This document shows, piece after piece, positions 23,001 to 31,200 of a DNA stretch of 64,000 bases. Each line of letters starts with the position of its first letter. The stretch's first letter is position 1. Position numbers and translations under genes: made by a program. The notes under the pieces are model-generated. The model did not search any database. It saw nothing but the letters and a program-made list of their open reading frames with translations, and was not told the origin of the DNA. The stretch comes from Siphonodentalium dalli (taxonomy: Eukaryota > Mollusca > Scaphopoda > Gadilida > Siphonodentaliidae), in assembly GCA_032622095.1 (NCBI GenBank), contig CP136068.1, forward strand, positions 11,453,729-11,517,728, given 5' to 3'.

Positions 23001-23109
23001 CAACCACCATGTTCTCCTTTTCCTCGTTTTCCTCGTCAGATTGTAATAGGATCTCGTCATCCCCGGCAGCTGCAAGGGAATCGGTCTCCATTCCTTCTTC
23101 CTGCGACAT
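20059..23109 (-). CDS. Third ORF: TatD-family nuclease protein of retrotransposon
   Basis: The 1016-residue protein begins at ATG 23109, 30 nt after the pol stop. The N-terminal ~360 residues are acidic and then Ser/Arg/Gln-rich, probably disordered. A C-x4-C-x9-H-x4-H finger lies at about 388-410 (CPVIGC…HMFCTH). Residues ~430-560 form an unrecognised, possibly folded region; ~600-700 are Arg/Ser-rich. The C-terminal ~285 residues match the TatD metal-dependent nuclease family: DSHFHL (~735), GCHPK, IGEIGLD (~837), ILHLRG (~875), HCFMG (~913) and ETDAPF (~963). All the usual metal-ligand positions (HxH, E, H, H, D) are present, so it should be catalytic. The layout, long disordered N-terminus plus C-terminal TatD, resembles animal TATDN2, a likely source (inference). 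There is no signal peptide or membrane segment, so it is not an envelope. Expression is probably from a spliced RNA. Its role in the element is unknown; trimming or resolving DNA or RNA:DNA intermediates is a guess. Confidence 0.92.
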   Translation of the reverse strand: MSQEEGMETDSLAAAGDDEILLQSDEENEEKENMVVDTSPPLREDRQSNTMVLEDKESAEEVIRKQPQILQNVGTENQSDSDEKRAWKDFNSKAKDSLLKEAEIDGKNLNNIIYHSPNHLAASLLLTSWSEDQRKEAFKKQVRLAKSKKMGDWLRESKMGAYQFLEWSVEWIDRNVGPFAPGRSANNHQPPSKVSTPVVKGVSNKSVITVNDLDVSFDTDARIVESIDKILGTCKSSAELSEDNSPKQLRGNSPYKRVEYSKQSYAQVVSSSKKGRQILDVKQYSYFPDHPSTTEKRFSQQTETQKPREPQIRGRSFSQQAGAPRPSSTYRSRKGSFSQKTETRRSSSMPYRQSSPKSRERSFSGPRERRVAFNPRVTLHPAPSNSQDARCPVIGCNFNPKPFRRHMFCTHLPTRWWVEEDEVPTESQRMKMMRDLVEISEALFEQELSSDELSHTKGRSDWATLQKLVRWANRKLRGCTDIIPKITTVSAGYHRTMTKICIDQGWQVPPCFDLQPLNHPVCMIHYRPICLLINHLSQAQLNHFMGPQNIPPNEIQKKRRHIKSGKISKEEVQKALETAKRGLDAESAKDPLIAAALLLHPPKRRRGEDSEAARRPDSRPSRGELERSSSRTNADIRPSRAEPKNIPRSEQRKITVRIEHPCPVRGTLETAAAIPGTSQESSVNGRQQTEERRTVTTEQSPRNQPTIQETQTSVPNQPPYDCNAATIQSLMDLPYLTGIDSHFHLNRMANRFKIQTASITEALEILRDRTSSTVPITLLGGLNIHCDPEEYPSAQLPGDSNWRNAVGCHPKKIKLLENEGFRQHLEMLVSLPHVAAIGEIGLDRSLPLSEADQALQLYHFKQLLKMGARIGKPIILHLRGTPDDKLNEGVFYLALEKCRQICSPMQEFHIHCFMGNAEMVADWSRVFSSSYFGFTAACYDFSPVQKEGLRSVPLDRLLLETDAPFFGERLGLRATTPIHLGQVALKVADIKNMQLKQVLAVTTFNAVHLFKIGGSS

Positions 23110-23118
23110 ACTGTATTA

Positions 23119-23143
23119 CTGGAATAGTGAAAAACTGAATTAG
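23119..23143 (-). promoter_or_regulatory. Candidate 3' splice site before the TatD ORF
   Basis: On the minus strand the text is CTAAT (branch-point-like, overlapping the pol stop), then a pyrimidine-rich run TTTTTCACTATTCCAG. The AG ends at 23119, 9 nt before the ATG at 23109. This is the expected position for an acceptor making a subgenomic mRNA for the third ORF. Not proven by transcripts here. Confidence 0.6.
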
Positions 23144-26100
23144 CATGTGGGGCAAGTAAATGTATCCATTGCTTGACCAATTTCAGGTGAAATGTTAACG
23201 CATTTACCATGGTACCATTTACAACAATGGTCGCATTGAATCATGAATTGTCCCCGGTAAGCTTTCTGACAAAAACAATACGACTTCGTGGATTTGGGGG
23301 TAGAGACTATGCCTGTAGTTTTAAAGTTTGTGACACATTTATCCAACCACGGTGGTAGAGTGTTCTCGTAACATCTCTTTAGTCTATCATGGTTAGCTAC
23401 GACAATAGCCGAATTCAGCAGAATTCTGAACAAGTAAGGGGTGAAAACCTCGGCAATTATCCCCGGACCTTTCCAAAATGGGGCCAATTTCCGGTTTTTC
23501 CCTTTCACTTTGGCCGTATCTAACATGTAGACTAAATCGCCCACCTCGTATGTGTGTTTAAGTATAGACACGTCATAATTTTTCTTCATTTTTTCTTGGG
23601 AGGACTTTAACGTCTTCCTGGCCATTTCGTGGCAAGTTTGCAATTCTTCCCCCAATTTCTGGACATACTCCGGAAACGTCTTATCATTTTCATCATGTTT
23701 CAGCGGGAACATAATGTGCGTGGGGTGATTTACTTCTCTCCCCAACATTAATTTATTTGCAGTGAAACCCGTACTCGAATTAACCGAGGAACGAAGTGCC
23801 CCAGCAAGTTGGGGGAGGTATTTATCCCAGTTTTTCTGTGCTTTCTCTACATAGCACCGCACCGCGTCCATCAACGTACGGTTTTGTCTTTCAATTTGAC
23901 CGTTAGAACTTGGTCTGTACGGGGTAGAACGCGTCTTATGTATTTGTAGCAGTTCGCATACTGAAGAGAAAAGCTTGCTCTCAAAACACGGCCCTTGGTC
24001 AGTGTGTATATTAAACGGGCATCCAAACCTAGCGAAAAATTCATTAACAGCCGCCATCGCTGTGGTTTCCGCTGTTTGGTCGGGCAGAGCGATGCATTCC
24101 GTCCATTTTGTAAACTGATCGATTATCATTAAAATGTAACGGTTGTTTTTCCAACTTAGAGTAAGAGGGCCCAAAAAATCCATATGAACGCGTTCCATGG
24201 GAGCTCCTGCATGGAATTTGGTGAGCTCCCACTTAGCATGTCGGGTAGGTTTTTTTCCCTGACTGCATTTTGAACACGCCTTCACATACGTTTCCACATC
24301 TTTGTTTAGGCCAAACCAGTGGTAATTTTGTTTTATCCTACTCAAAGTTCTGGTTATCCCCTGATGACCAGAAGTTGGAATGTCATGGGCTATCGCCAGA
24401 ATTTCCTTAGCGAATTTCTTTGGAAGAATAGTGGCCAAGTTTCCATTTTTTCTGATTTTCTGGAGGATGCCATTGTTTAACTTAAAACGCGAGCGATTTA
24501 TCCAAAAATACTTGGCCGCTGGACTGGCAATAAACATTTCGGCTTCGTTAGGTTCCACCCCCTTATCCAACCAATTTATTACTATTAGTAGGTCGGGGTC
24601 AGCTAACTGTTCATTGGCCAATTCTCCCGTTTCGCAAATCTCTGCAAGCGAGACCTCATTGGAATCAGATACTGATTGAACCAAAATTAAAGGTTCAGCA
24701 GAATCTTTAATTTTCAGATCTAATTGAGTGTGGACCCAGCCACTTTGATTATCAATGGACCCATATTGAAATTTGGTTTCGGACCATTGCTCTGTTACAG
24801 GCCATGGTAGAATTGATATTTCTTGAGATAAACTGCTGTCTGCTGCCACTCTGCTTGTCTGCGATATTTCGGGCATTTCGTTCGAAAATTCTATGGAACC
24901 TTTAGTTAGAGGTATCGCGTAATCTACTTCTTCGTTAAAACGCGCCCAATTTTTGTGCACTCGGATGCAGTATTTACAAGCGTTGCAAGGCAATCCTGCA
25001 GGAATGTCACCGGCGCTGTAATTATAACACATCTCGGTTAAAGGCGGTCGCGATAGTAGATCGGCATTTGCATGCTTTGCGCCAGGGCGATGTTGCACTA
25101 TCATGTCGTACTGGCTCAATTCCTCTAACCAGCGAGCTAATTGGCCTTGGGGTTCTTTGAAACCTATTAACCACCTGAGGCTCCCATGATCTGTTCGCAA
25201 TATGAAATGTCTACCCAACAGATAATGTCGATATTGCCGCGTGAACCGTATTACCGCCAGCAATTCTTTTCGGGTGGTACAATACCGGATCTGCTGACCC
25301 GATAATATAAAACTTCCATAGCATATGACTCTCTCTTTCCCATTTTGAATTTGGGAAAGCTGCCCACCGATCGCGAAGTTGCTCGCATCGCAATCTAAGA
25401 GAAAAGTGTCTTTTCGATTGGGTAGAGATAAAACCGGGGGGCTGGTTAAGACTATTTTTAATTTATCAAAAGCTTCCTGTTGCTCAGGCCCCCAGCTGAA
25501 AGCCCTTTTGCCTGTGATGGCATACAACGGTTGTGCCAACTCAGCGTAGTTTTCTATAAATTGACGATGGTAATTGAGAAAACCACACAACCTTTGTACG
25601 TCTTTTGCGTTCTGAGGTTCTGGCCACTTTTTTATGACCTCTGTGGATGATTCCAGTATTTGAATTCCGTCTCTACTGATTTTTCGTCCCAGAAATTCGA
25701 CAGTTTGTTGACAAAACACGCATTTAGCTGGTTTGAGCTTTAAATTGTATTGTCGAAATCTCTGCAGAACCGTGCGAATGTTTCGGAAGTGCGAGTTAAT
25801 ATCAGCACCCATGATCAAAACGTCGTCCAAGAAACATAACGAGATGGACCAAAGTAGGCCCTGAAGCACCAAATTCATTATTCGCGTGAACGTAAACGTG
25901 GCTCCACACAAACCGAATGCTAATTTCCGGAATTCGAACAATCCATATCTCGTTATGAATGCTGACTTGGGGCGGTCTGATACTTTTAAATTGACTTGAT
26001 GGTACGCACTTATGCAATCGGCCTTACTTGCCCATACGTTTCCAGCAAGTGCATCTAATGTTTGGTCGATAAGAGGAAGTGGGTAGATTTCGCGCTTTGT

Positions 26101-27384
26101 CACAGCGTTTAACGCGCGATAATCTAAACACCAGCGAACTGAGGAATCTCGTTTACGAATGAGTACCGGTGCCGAACACCACTCCGAAACCGAGGGTTGA
26201 ATGACGTTCGCTCCCAACATCTTTTTAAGATGTGCTTCTTCCTCATTTATAAAACACAGCGGTGTTCTACGCATGCGTTGGCGCACCGGAGAAGCGTCTC
26301 CAGTGGGAATGGTATGCTCTATTTCCGAGAATTCGCCCAAATCAAATTCATGTTTCGCAAAAACGTCTTGGTATTCGCATAAAATTTCGGCCATTTCTTC
26401 CGCTTCAGTTTGATCTAAAAGCATGATTGAACGATCGTATAGATCCTGTAAATGTGCCGGTATGCGACTTGTTTTGCGTACATGCCCCGTTATGTGCAAG
26501 TGTTGAAAGTTATTCGCTGCGTTGTCCTGGCCGCTGTCCGGACAAATATCAGGGGGTGATTCATCATGCGACGTCTCGGTACGGTCTTGACCGTCCTCAT
26601 TTAACGGAAAAGTGGTCTCAATTTCTGACGCATGAGAAACTAACTCGTTGCGTCTCAACTCCACACTATTTTCGTTTAAATTTAGTATTCCAATTTTAGG
26701 CTTGCTACCTGCATCGTGTAATGTACTAAAAATGATCAAACCATGACGCGCAATTGGTTCAATTATATATGTGTTCAAATTCGGCTGAATTTGACACCGT
26801 AATAACATTACTGACCTAGGTGGAATTATCACGTTTTCCTCTATTGACACTCTAGCGACATAGGCTGGCAGAAATTTAACGTTTGTGATTGACGTGATTG
26901 TGTCTTGTCCCAGAGACAAAGTCCCATCACTTACATTGATTCGGGCCTGGTGTTTACTCAAAAAGTCAATCCCTAACAGCATCTCATCCACAATCGGTGC
27001 TACATAAATATTTTCCAAAAATGTAACCTTCCCGATTTTTAGTTCTACCGGACCAATTTGATTTGCTGACATTTGGCTTCCGCGTTCGGCTGTATTGAGG
27101 CGGATAGTCCGAATAGTTGGAGGTTTCGAAACTAGTTTGTTATAAATACCAACCGATAAAATAGTCACATCCGCAGCTGTGTCTATTACTGCGGTTATAT
27201 TTACGTCGGAAATCACAATTGGAATTTTGATGGTTGAGAACGATTTGACTCTGTTGATGGACAAACAACTGTCGCCTGGCGTGTCAGTAATGGTAGTAAT
27301 TTGTGTAAGGTCATTCGTTGAAGATTTGTGGGTCGTAATCAGGCCTCGGGATCCGACCCCTTGTCTTTTAAATGTTTTTCGAAG
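23140..27384 (-). CDS. pol: Pol polyprotein: PR-RT-RNase H-IN-PHD finger
   Basis: The pol frame is open from 27384, overlapping the gag end, to the TAA at 23142-23140. There is no upstream ATG in the overlap, so it is probably read after a -1 shift near 27366. Numbering from the codon at 27264, domains are: protease (IDTAADVTIL, ~27-38; DTA-A instead of the more common DTG/DSG); RT (~340-520, with KADCISAYHQV and FLDDVL, the latter replacing YxDD); RNase H (~615-740, LLDCDAS… RTDHGSLRWL); a Cys-rich linker; integrase HHCC (~958-1000) and DDE core (MDFLG ~1026, HTDQG ~1087, GQIERQNR ~1124); a GPF/Y-type module (PFWKGPGI…); and at the very end a C4HC3 PHD finger (~1326-1373: CFC, CDHC, WYH, GKC, CPTC). 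A PHD finger in the place where chromoviruses keep a chromodomain suggests targeting to histone tails (inference). No disabling change seen. Confidence 0.95.
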   Translation of the reverse strand, partial: LRKTFKRQGVGSRGLITTHKSSTNDLTQITTITDTPGDSCLSINRVKSFSTIKIPIVISDVNITAVIDTAADVTILSVGIYNKLVSKPPTIRTIRLNTAERGSQMSANQIGPVELKIGKVTFLENIYVAPIVDEMLLGIDFLSKHQARINVSDGTLSLGQDTITSITNVKFLPAYVARVSIEENVIIPPRSVMLLRCQIQPNLNTYIIEPIARHGLIIFSTLHDAGSKPKIGILNLNENSVELRRNELVSHASEIETTFPLNEDGQDRTETSHDESPPDICPDSGQDNAANNFQHLHITGHVRKTSRIPAHLQDLYDRSIMLLDQTEAEEMAEILCEYQDVFAKHEFDLGEFSEIEHTIPTGDASPVRQRMRRTPLCFINEEEAHLKKMLGANVIQPSVSEWCSAPVLIRKRDSSVRWCLDYRALNAVTKREIYPLPLIDQTLDALAGNVWASKADCISAYHQVNLKVSDRPKSAFITRYGLFEFRKLAFGLCGATFTFTRIMNLVLQGLLWSISLCFLDDVLIMGADINSHFRNIRTVLQRFRQYNLKLKPAKCVFCQQTVEFLGRKISRDGIQILESSTEVIKKWPEPQNAKDVQRLCGFLNYHRQFIENYAELAQPLYAITGKRAFSWGPEQQEAFDKLKIVLTSPPVLSLPNRKDTFLLDCDASNFAIGGQLSQIQNGKERVICYGSFILSGQQIRYCTTRKELLAVIRFTRQYRHYLLGRHFILRTDHGSLRWLIGFKEPQGQLARWLEELSQYDMIVQHRPGAKHANADLLSRPPLTEMCYNYSAGDIPAGLPCNACKYCIRVHKNWARFNEEVDYAIPLTKGSIEFSNEMPEISQTSRVAADSSLSQEISILPWPVTEQWSETKFQYGSIDNQSGWVHTQLDLKIKDSAEPLILVQSVSDSNEVSLAEICETGELANEQLADPDLLIVINWLDKGVEPNEAEMFIASPAAKYFWINRSRFKLNNGILQKIRKNGNLATILPKKFAKEILAIAHDIPTSGHQGITRTLSRIKQNYHWFGLNKDVETYVKACSKCSQGKKPTRHAKWELTKFHAGAPMERVHMDFLGPLTLSWKNNRYILMIIDQFTKWTECIALPDQTAETTAMAAVNEFFARFGCPFNIHTDQGPCFESKLFSSVCELLQIHKTRSTPYRPSSNGQIERQNRTLMDAVRCYVEKAQKNWDKYLPQLAGALRSSVNSSTGFTANKLMLGREVNHPTHIMFPLKHDENDKTFPEYVQKLGEELQTCHEMARKTLKSSQEKMKKNYDVSILKHTYEVGDLVYMLDTAKVKGKNRKLAPFWKGPGIIAEVFTPYLFRILLNSAIVVANHDRLKRCYENTLPPWLDKCVTNFKTTGIVSTPKSTKSYCFCQKAYRGQFMIQCDHCCKWYHGKCVNISPEIGQAMDTFTCPTC
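27330..27372 (-). promoter_or_regulatory. -1 ribosomal frameshift signal, gag/pol
   Basis: In the gag frame the minus strand reads CAT TTA AAA, giving the heptamer T TTA AAA at 27372-27366, which fits the X XXY YYZ slippery rule. After a 6-nt spacer (GACAAG) a GC-rich stem can form between GGGTCG (27359-27354) and CGACCC (27335-27330). The pol frame is -1 relative to gag and open across this point, and gag stops at 27339. Heptamer, spacer, structure and frame all agree. Confidence 0.82.
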
Positions 27385-30300
27385 TTAACTTTGGCCTCTT
27401 TATTGGGTTTGTTGTTAGCGTTCTTTACGGGGCACTCTCTAATCATGTGACCGTAATCGCGACAGAAAAAACATTGGATTGGTCGACTAGGCGAAGGCGA
27501 CCGTGACATCGTTTTAACTGGCTGTTTACTAGTATTACTGAGCACCAATTTGTCTAATTTTCCAAAGACGGTTTCAATTTTTGTCTCCATAGATAGCATT
27601 CTTGACTTCAATGAATGTATATCATTGTTAGACGCGCCCCCTGGAGACTGGGAACGGGAGCCGCGGCCTTCGCGGTCTTGACTCCATCTAGGTCTAAACG
27701 ATTGCGTTCTGTTATCGTCTGTTTGTCTATTGGAACCCGGGCTCCGATTAAACCTGCGGTTATTTCGGTTAACGGTACGTGATCTATTTGGTGATTGTAC
27801 TGCCCGGACATGGCGGAGTCCTTCGTCATCCGAATCTTCTGATTCGGATTTTACCCTCCGAACCCCGCGCCGCGTTCGGTCTGAGCCCCAAATCGCTACT
27901 TGGGTGCACTGGTAAAGTCGAACTTGGTTAATGGCGTCCTTTAGAGTCTCCGGTCTCGCGTTCGCAACATGCCCCCCTGCGTGCCGATCAGTGGCCCCTT
28001 GGCAGAAACGTTGAATGGCTTGCGCATTCACCTCCTGTGGGGGGTGACGTGGGAAAGCGCGTTGTGCCAATGACAAAACTGTTTGTGCCCACTCTTCCAG
28101 AGACTGGTCCGCCTCTTGCTTAAGTTGCATGAATTGCAACTGCACGGACTGCGGAAGATCGCTGGGTTCAAACCGGCTCGCCAGTAACTGTAAAAGTTCC
28201 AACGACTCGTAATTTGGATTTTGATGCAACATGAGAGTAAGATAATCTCCAGCCTGGCCTGTTAGACACCAACCCAAAGCAGATTTGCGGGTTGGTTCAT
28301 CCCAACGCTGTGTGTTCGCCAAGGTATCGAACTTCATACGGAATGTCAGCCAGTTAGATATTCCGTCGTATGAAAAGTTATACGGCAATTTGGGAAACCA
28401 ATTATTGGGTTGATCTTGAGCTGCAGCGGCAGGCTCAGGATTTGGGTACATGTTACCACCCATGACTTGTGGAATCAATTGTTGATTATTTGGAGGTATG
28501 GGCGGCATGTTGCCCAAATAACCCAAATTTGGTGGCGGTATCGGTGGGGCGTTCCCACCTGGCGCAAGAAAACCTTGATTTTGCGGAGGTATTTGTGGCG
28601 CCATAAAAACCGGATTCTGTGGCGGTACGGGAGGCGCGTTCCCACCTGGCGCAATAAAACCTGGATTCTGCATGTTTACTGGTGGCGCATTACCCCCTGC
28701 AGCAATAAAACCTAGATTTTGCTGCGGTACTAATGGTGCGTTCCCACCTGGCGCAATAAAAGCCTGATTTTGTGGCGGTACTGGTGGCGCAATCCCACCT
28801 GGCGCAATAAAAACCTGATTTTGTGGCGGTGCCGGTGGCGCATTCCCGCCTGGCGCAATAAAAACCTGATTTTGTGGCGGTACCGGTGGCGCATTCCCGC
28901 CTGGCGCAACAAAAGCCTGATTTTGTGGCGGTACCGGTGGCGCGTTCCAACCTGGCGCAACAAAAGCCTGATTTTGTGGCGGTACCGGTGGCGCGTTCCA
29001 AACTGGCGCAACAAAAGCCTGATTTTGCTGCGGTACTGGTGGCGCGATTCCACCTGGCGTAATAAAAGCCTGATTTTGTGGCGGTACTGTTTGCACATTA
29101 CCACCTGCTGGTGGCGGCCAGGAATAAAACTGATATTGCTCTACTCCCCCTTGCGTAACAACCATTTGTGGTGTTACCGGTGGAACATTCTGAGTAGAAA
29201 CTACACTCGGATTGCTCGAAACAACCATATTGGTGGGGTTAATTAATGCTTGGACTTGAGGTGCTGCTGCATTCGCAATATAATGGTTTGGCGGAACCGG
29301 GGGATTTGCCCCCATTAGCATTGCTACACTAGATGGTTGAATATTGGTTGGGAGTGGCGTCTGCTGACACGACTGTTGACTAACCACCGGAGTGTATGGA
29401 GGGTTTGTATTTGGTTGGCCCGTAATAGGAATATAAGGCACCATTTGACCCTGTGCATTCGTTAGCATCCAAACAGTTTGCTGTTTGGTGTCATGTCCAC
29501 CCCATGGTGCTGTAACCAATTTACTGTTACTCATCGGAACAGGACTACTCGTTAGGGGATTGACTGTTTTCCCCACGGGGAGATTTTGCCCATTTCCTGT
29601 TGACGGAATTGGCGAAACTGTTTGCGCCCTCGCAAGCATGTTTGTTGCTGACGCTAAAGTTGTCTGATTAAAATCTGCCCCTGGCGGCAAATTATACCCT
29701 GGTGGTGGAAGCATGTTCATTGCAGGGTTAATTTGCAGTGCCTGAGCTTGATGTATTTCTCCGGGTTGGTTTATCACCGGTTTGCTAACTGATGACCCGA
29801 ATGAGGTAAGAACCCCGGTTTGAGGTGCGTTTGGGGGCACAAAACCCGACACCGAGTACCCCAACCCAGCTTGACCCGTCGCTAGTGGCCCAGAAAATTT
29901 CCCTGAAACCATGCACGTATCGGAGGTAGGCATACCCCAAATCTTTGTATTAGTCCCCCATGGCGTCCGATCAGGGACATAGCCATGTGGTACTGACATT
30001 GTGGGCATGGCCCAAGATGTCGGCTGTACTGGCGGTGTCTGAATTGTCTCGTGTTTTGTCCCATTCAGCGGAGCGGGATTAGTCACCATTCGGGATGTCT
30101 GACCCGTTCCTGTACTGGAACAGGTGTAGGTTGACATCGGCACTTGGGTGCCTTTCCAAATCGGCAATTCCCACTTCTCGGGGTCTGGTTTCCACGTTTT
30201 GGAAACTGGCTTCTCCCCCCTTGTGGTCCCCGGATTGGTGCCCACATTAATATGAACTATCCCATCTTTTGTTTTCGGTCTCACGACATCATGACTCTCC

Positions 30301-30800
30301 AATGAATGTTGTAAGCCCCCTTGATTTGAAAACGCGGTGGGAACATCATAGCCCCTATCAGCAGAAAGGGGAGGGGATGGTGGTGTGAACATCTCCCGAA
30401 ATCTCGACCTATCTAGTCCATGTGGGGAACCCATTATGGCGTCAACCACTTTATTTATATCGGACACCTCTTCCTCTCTATAATCGTTCTGCTGAACAAT
30501 TGTGTGGTGGGAGGTGTTGAGAGGGTCACGCGTGCTCGGGATATAGTTATCCACGGGAGCCCCTTTCGGCGGTATGTGGAAATCCAACAACAACAATTGC
30601 TCTTTGGGTATTCGCATGTGCGATATACCCATCATGTCGTCTCTGGACACAAATCCCATCAACCGCCTTTTTTCAATGATGCTGGCTGCCAATTTGGGAC
30701 CAACACCCTGTATGCTCTGTAGCTCGGCAAAGGAAGCGATATTCACATTTGTCCGAGTAACCGTCGGTGAGTCCGTATTGGCTGCTGCCATCACCGACAT
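27339..30800 (-). CDS. gag: Gag protein with N-terminal HhH motif and zinc knuckle
   Basis: 1153 residues from ATG 30800. Residues ~17-75 form a helix-hairpin-helix region of the ComEA type (VNIASFAELQSIQGVGPKLA, then a second helix ending in a MGIS/IP loop), a motif that binds DNA backbone without sequence specificity. Residues ~75-560 are Pro/Gly/Gln/Asn-rich and low in complexity. About eleven 17-residue tandem repeats follow (~565-775, NQAFVAPG…APPVPPQ). A Gag-like capsid region lies at ~797-975 (WFPKLPYNF…, LEEWAQTVLSLAQRAF), followed by an Arg/Ser-rich stretch. A CCHC knuckle, C-x2-C-x4-H-x4-C (CFFCRDYGHMIREC), is at ~1107-1121. The length is about two to three times that of a typical Gypsy Gag, because of the N-terminal extension and repeats. 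It should form the particle and bind RNA. The last ~15 codons overlap the pol frame. Confidence 0.93.
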   Translation of the reverse strand: MSVMAAANTDSPTVTRTNVNIASFAELQSIQGVGPKLAASIIEKRRLMGFVSRDDMMGISHMRIPKEQLLLLDFHIPPKGAPVDNYIPSTRDPLNTSHHTIVQQNDYREEEVSDINKVVDAIMGSPHGLDRSRFREMFTPPSPPLSADRGYDVPTAFSNQGGLQHSLESHDVVRPKTKDGIVHINVGTNPGTTRGEKPVSKTWKPDPEKWELPIWKGTQVPMSTYTCSSTGTGQTSRMVTNPAPLNGTKHETIQTPPVQPTSWAMPTMSVPHGYVPDRTPWGTNTKIWGMPTSDTCMVSGKFSGPLATGQAGLGYSVSGFVPPNAPQTGVLTSFGSSVSKPVINQPGEIHQAQALQINPAMNMLPPPGYNLPPGADFNQTTLASATNMLARAQTVSPIPSTGNGQNLPVGKTVNPLTSSPVPMSNSKLVTAPWGGHDTKQQTVWMLTNAQGQMVPYIPITGQPNTNPPYTPVVSQQSCQQTPLPTNIQPSSVAMLMGANPPVPPNHYIANAAAPQVQALINPTNMVVSSNPSVVSTQNVPPVTPQMVVTQGGVEQYQFYSWPPPAGGNVQTVPPQNQAFITPGGIAPPVPQQNQAFVAPVWNAPPVPPQNQAFVAPGWNAPPVPPQNQAFVAPGGNAPPVPPQNQVFIAPGGNAPPAPPQNQVFIAPGGIAPPVPPQNQAFIAPGGNAPLVPQQNLGFIAAGGNAPPVNMQNPGFIAPGGNAPPVPPQNPVFMAPQIPPQNQGFLAPGGNAPPIPPPNLGYLGNMPPIPPNNQQLIPQVMGGNMYPNPEPAAAAQDQPNNWFPKLPYNFSYDGISNWLTFRMKFDTLANTQRWDEPTRKSALGWCLTGQAGDYLTLMLHQNPNYESLELLQLLASRFEPSDLPQSVQLQFMQLKQEADQSLEEWAQTVLSLAQRAFPRHPPQEVNAQAIQRFCQGATDRHAGGHVANARPETLKDAINQVRLYQCTQVAIWGSDRTRRGVRRVKSESEDSDDEGLRHVRAVQSPNRSRTVNRNNRRFNRSPGSNRQTDDNRTQSFRPRWSQDREGRGSRSQSPGGASNNDIHSLKSRMLSMETKIETVFGKLDKLVLSNTSKQPVKTMSRSPSPSRPIQCFFCRDYGHMIRECPVKNANNKPNKEAKVNFEKHLKDKGSDPEA
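28480..29105 (-). repeat. 51-bp tandem repeat inside gag
   Basis: About eleven in-frame 51-bp units encoding a 17-residue Pro/Gln/Asn-rich repeat (NQAFVAPG-x-NAPPVPPQ). Units differ by substitutions that keep the frame. Open frames on the opposite strand here (up to 158 codons) are shadows of the repeat. Confidence 0.9.
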
Positions 30801-31161
30801 TGTTTTTCACGTTCGGAAAAAGATGTGGCAAAAGCAATTGCCACCTCCAAAAAAAAAAATCCGACGGGCCACGGTGCAAAGAATTTTATGGTGCTAGATA
30901 CAAACACGGTGCGAAGAAATTATGTTGCGGCAAAAAACAATCAATGGGGAGAAAATATCTAGAAAAGACACAGAAAACAGTGTTACATATAATTGAGATG
31001 AAAAGAGAAAAGTGGATTGTAAAAATTATCAAAGATAATTACGGATTGAAAAAATGTGAAAAACTATCTGTGAGAAAATAGTGAAATTACCGGCGAGGAA
31101 AAAATATCAAACAGTGCTTCAAAAAGCGCCAAAGGTCCGTGTAAGGTCGACGACGCCATTT
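30801..31161 (-). other. Leader of the retrotransposon RNA
   Basis: 361 nt between the 5' LTR and the gag ATG. It is A/T-rich in element orientation, with a T run at 30849-30860 and no long frame in the sense direction. It holds the primer-binding site at its start. Confidence 0.7.
31145..31158 (-). other. Primer-binding site
   Basis: Three bases after the 5' LTR the element reads TGGCGTCGTCGACC. TGG pairs with the CCA end of a tRNA. The following bases fit an acceptor stem ending …GACGACG-CCA, which is most like a serine tRNA, but the tRNA identity is uncertain. Confidence 0.6.
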
Positions 31162-31193
31162 TGTAATGAATGTGCATATAATATTACAAATAA

Positions 31194-31200
31194 ACTCACC
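31194..31200 (-). promoter_or_regulatory. Candidate 5' splice site in the LTR/U5
   Basis: In element orientation the sequence is ATCG|GTGAGT, a near-consensus donor, positioned after the probable transcription start and before gag. With the acceptor at 23119 it would remove gag-pol and place the TatD ORF first on the message. Inference from motif and position only. Confidence 0.5.

Noticed and set aside
20059-23109. Third ORF as an envelope glycoprotein
   Set aside because: No signal peptide, furin-like site or membrane segment; the TatD motifs account for the C-terminus.
28410-29246. Plus-strand and other-frame ORFs opposite gag
   Set aside because: Shadows of the 51-bp coding repeat in gag, which explains the sequence fully.
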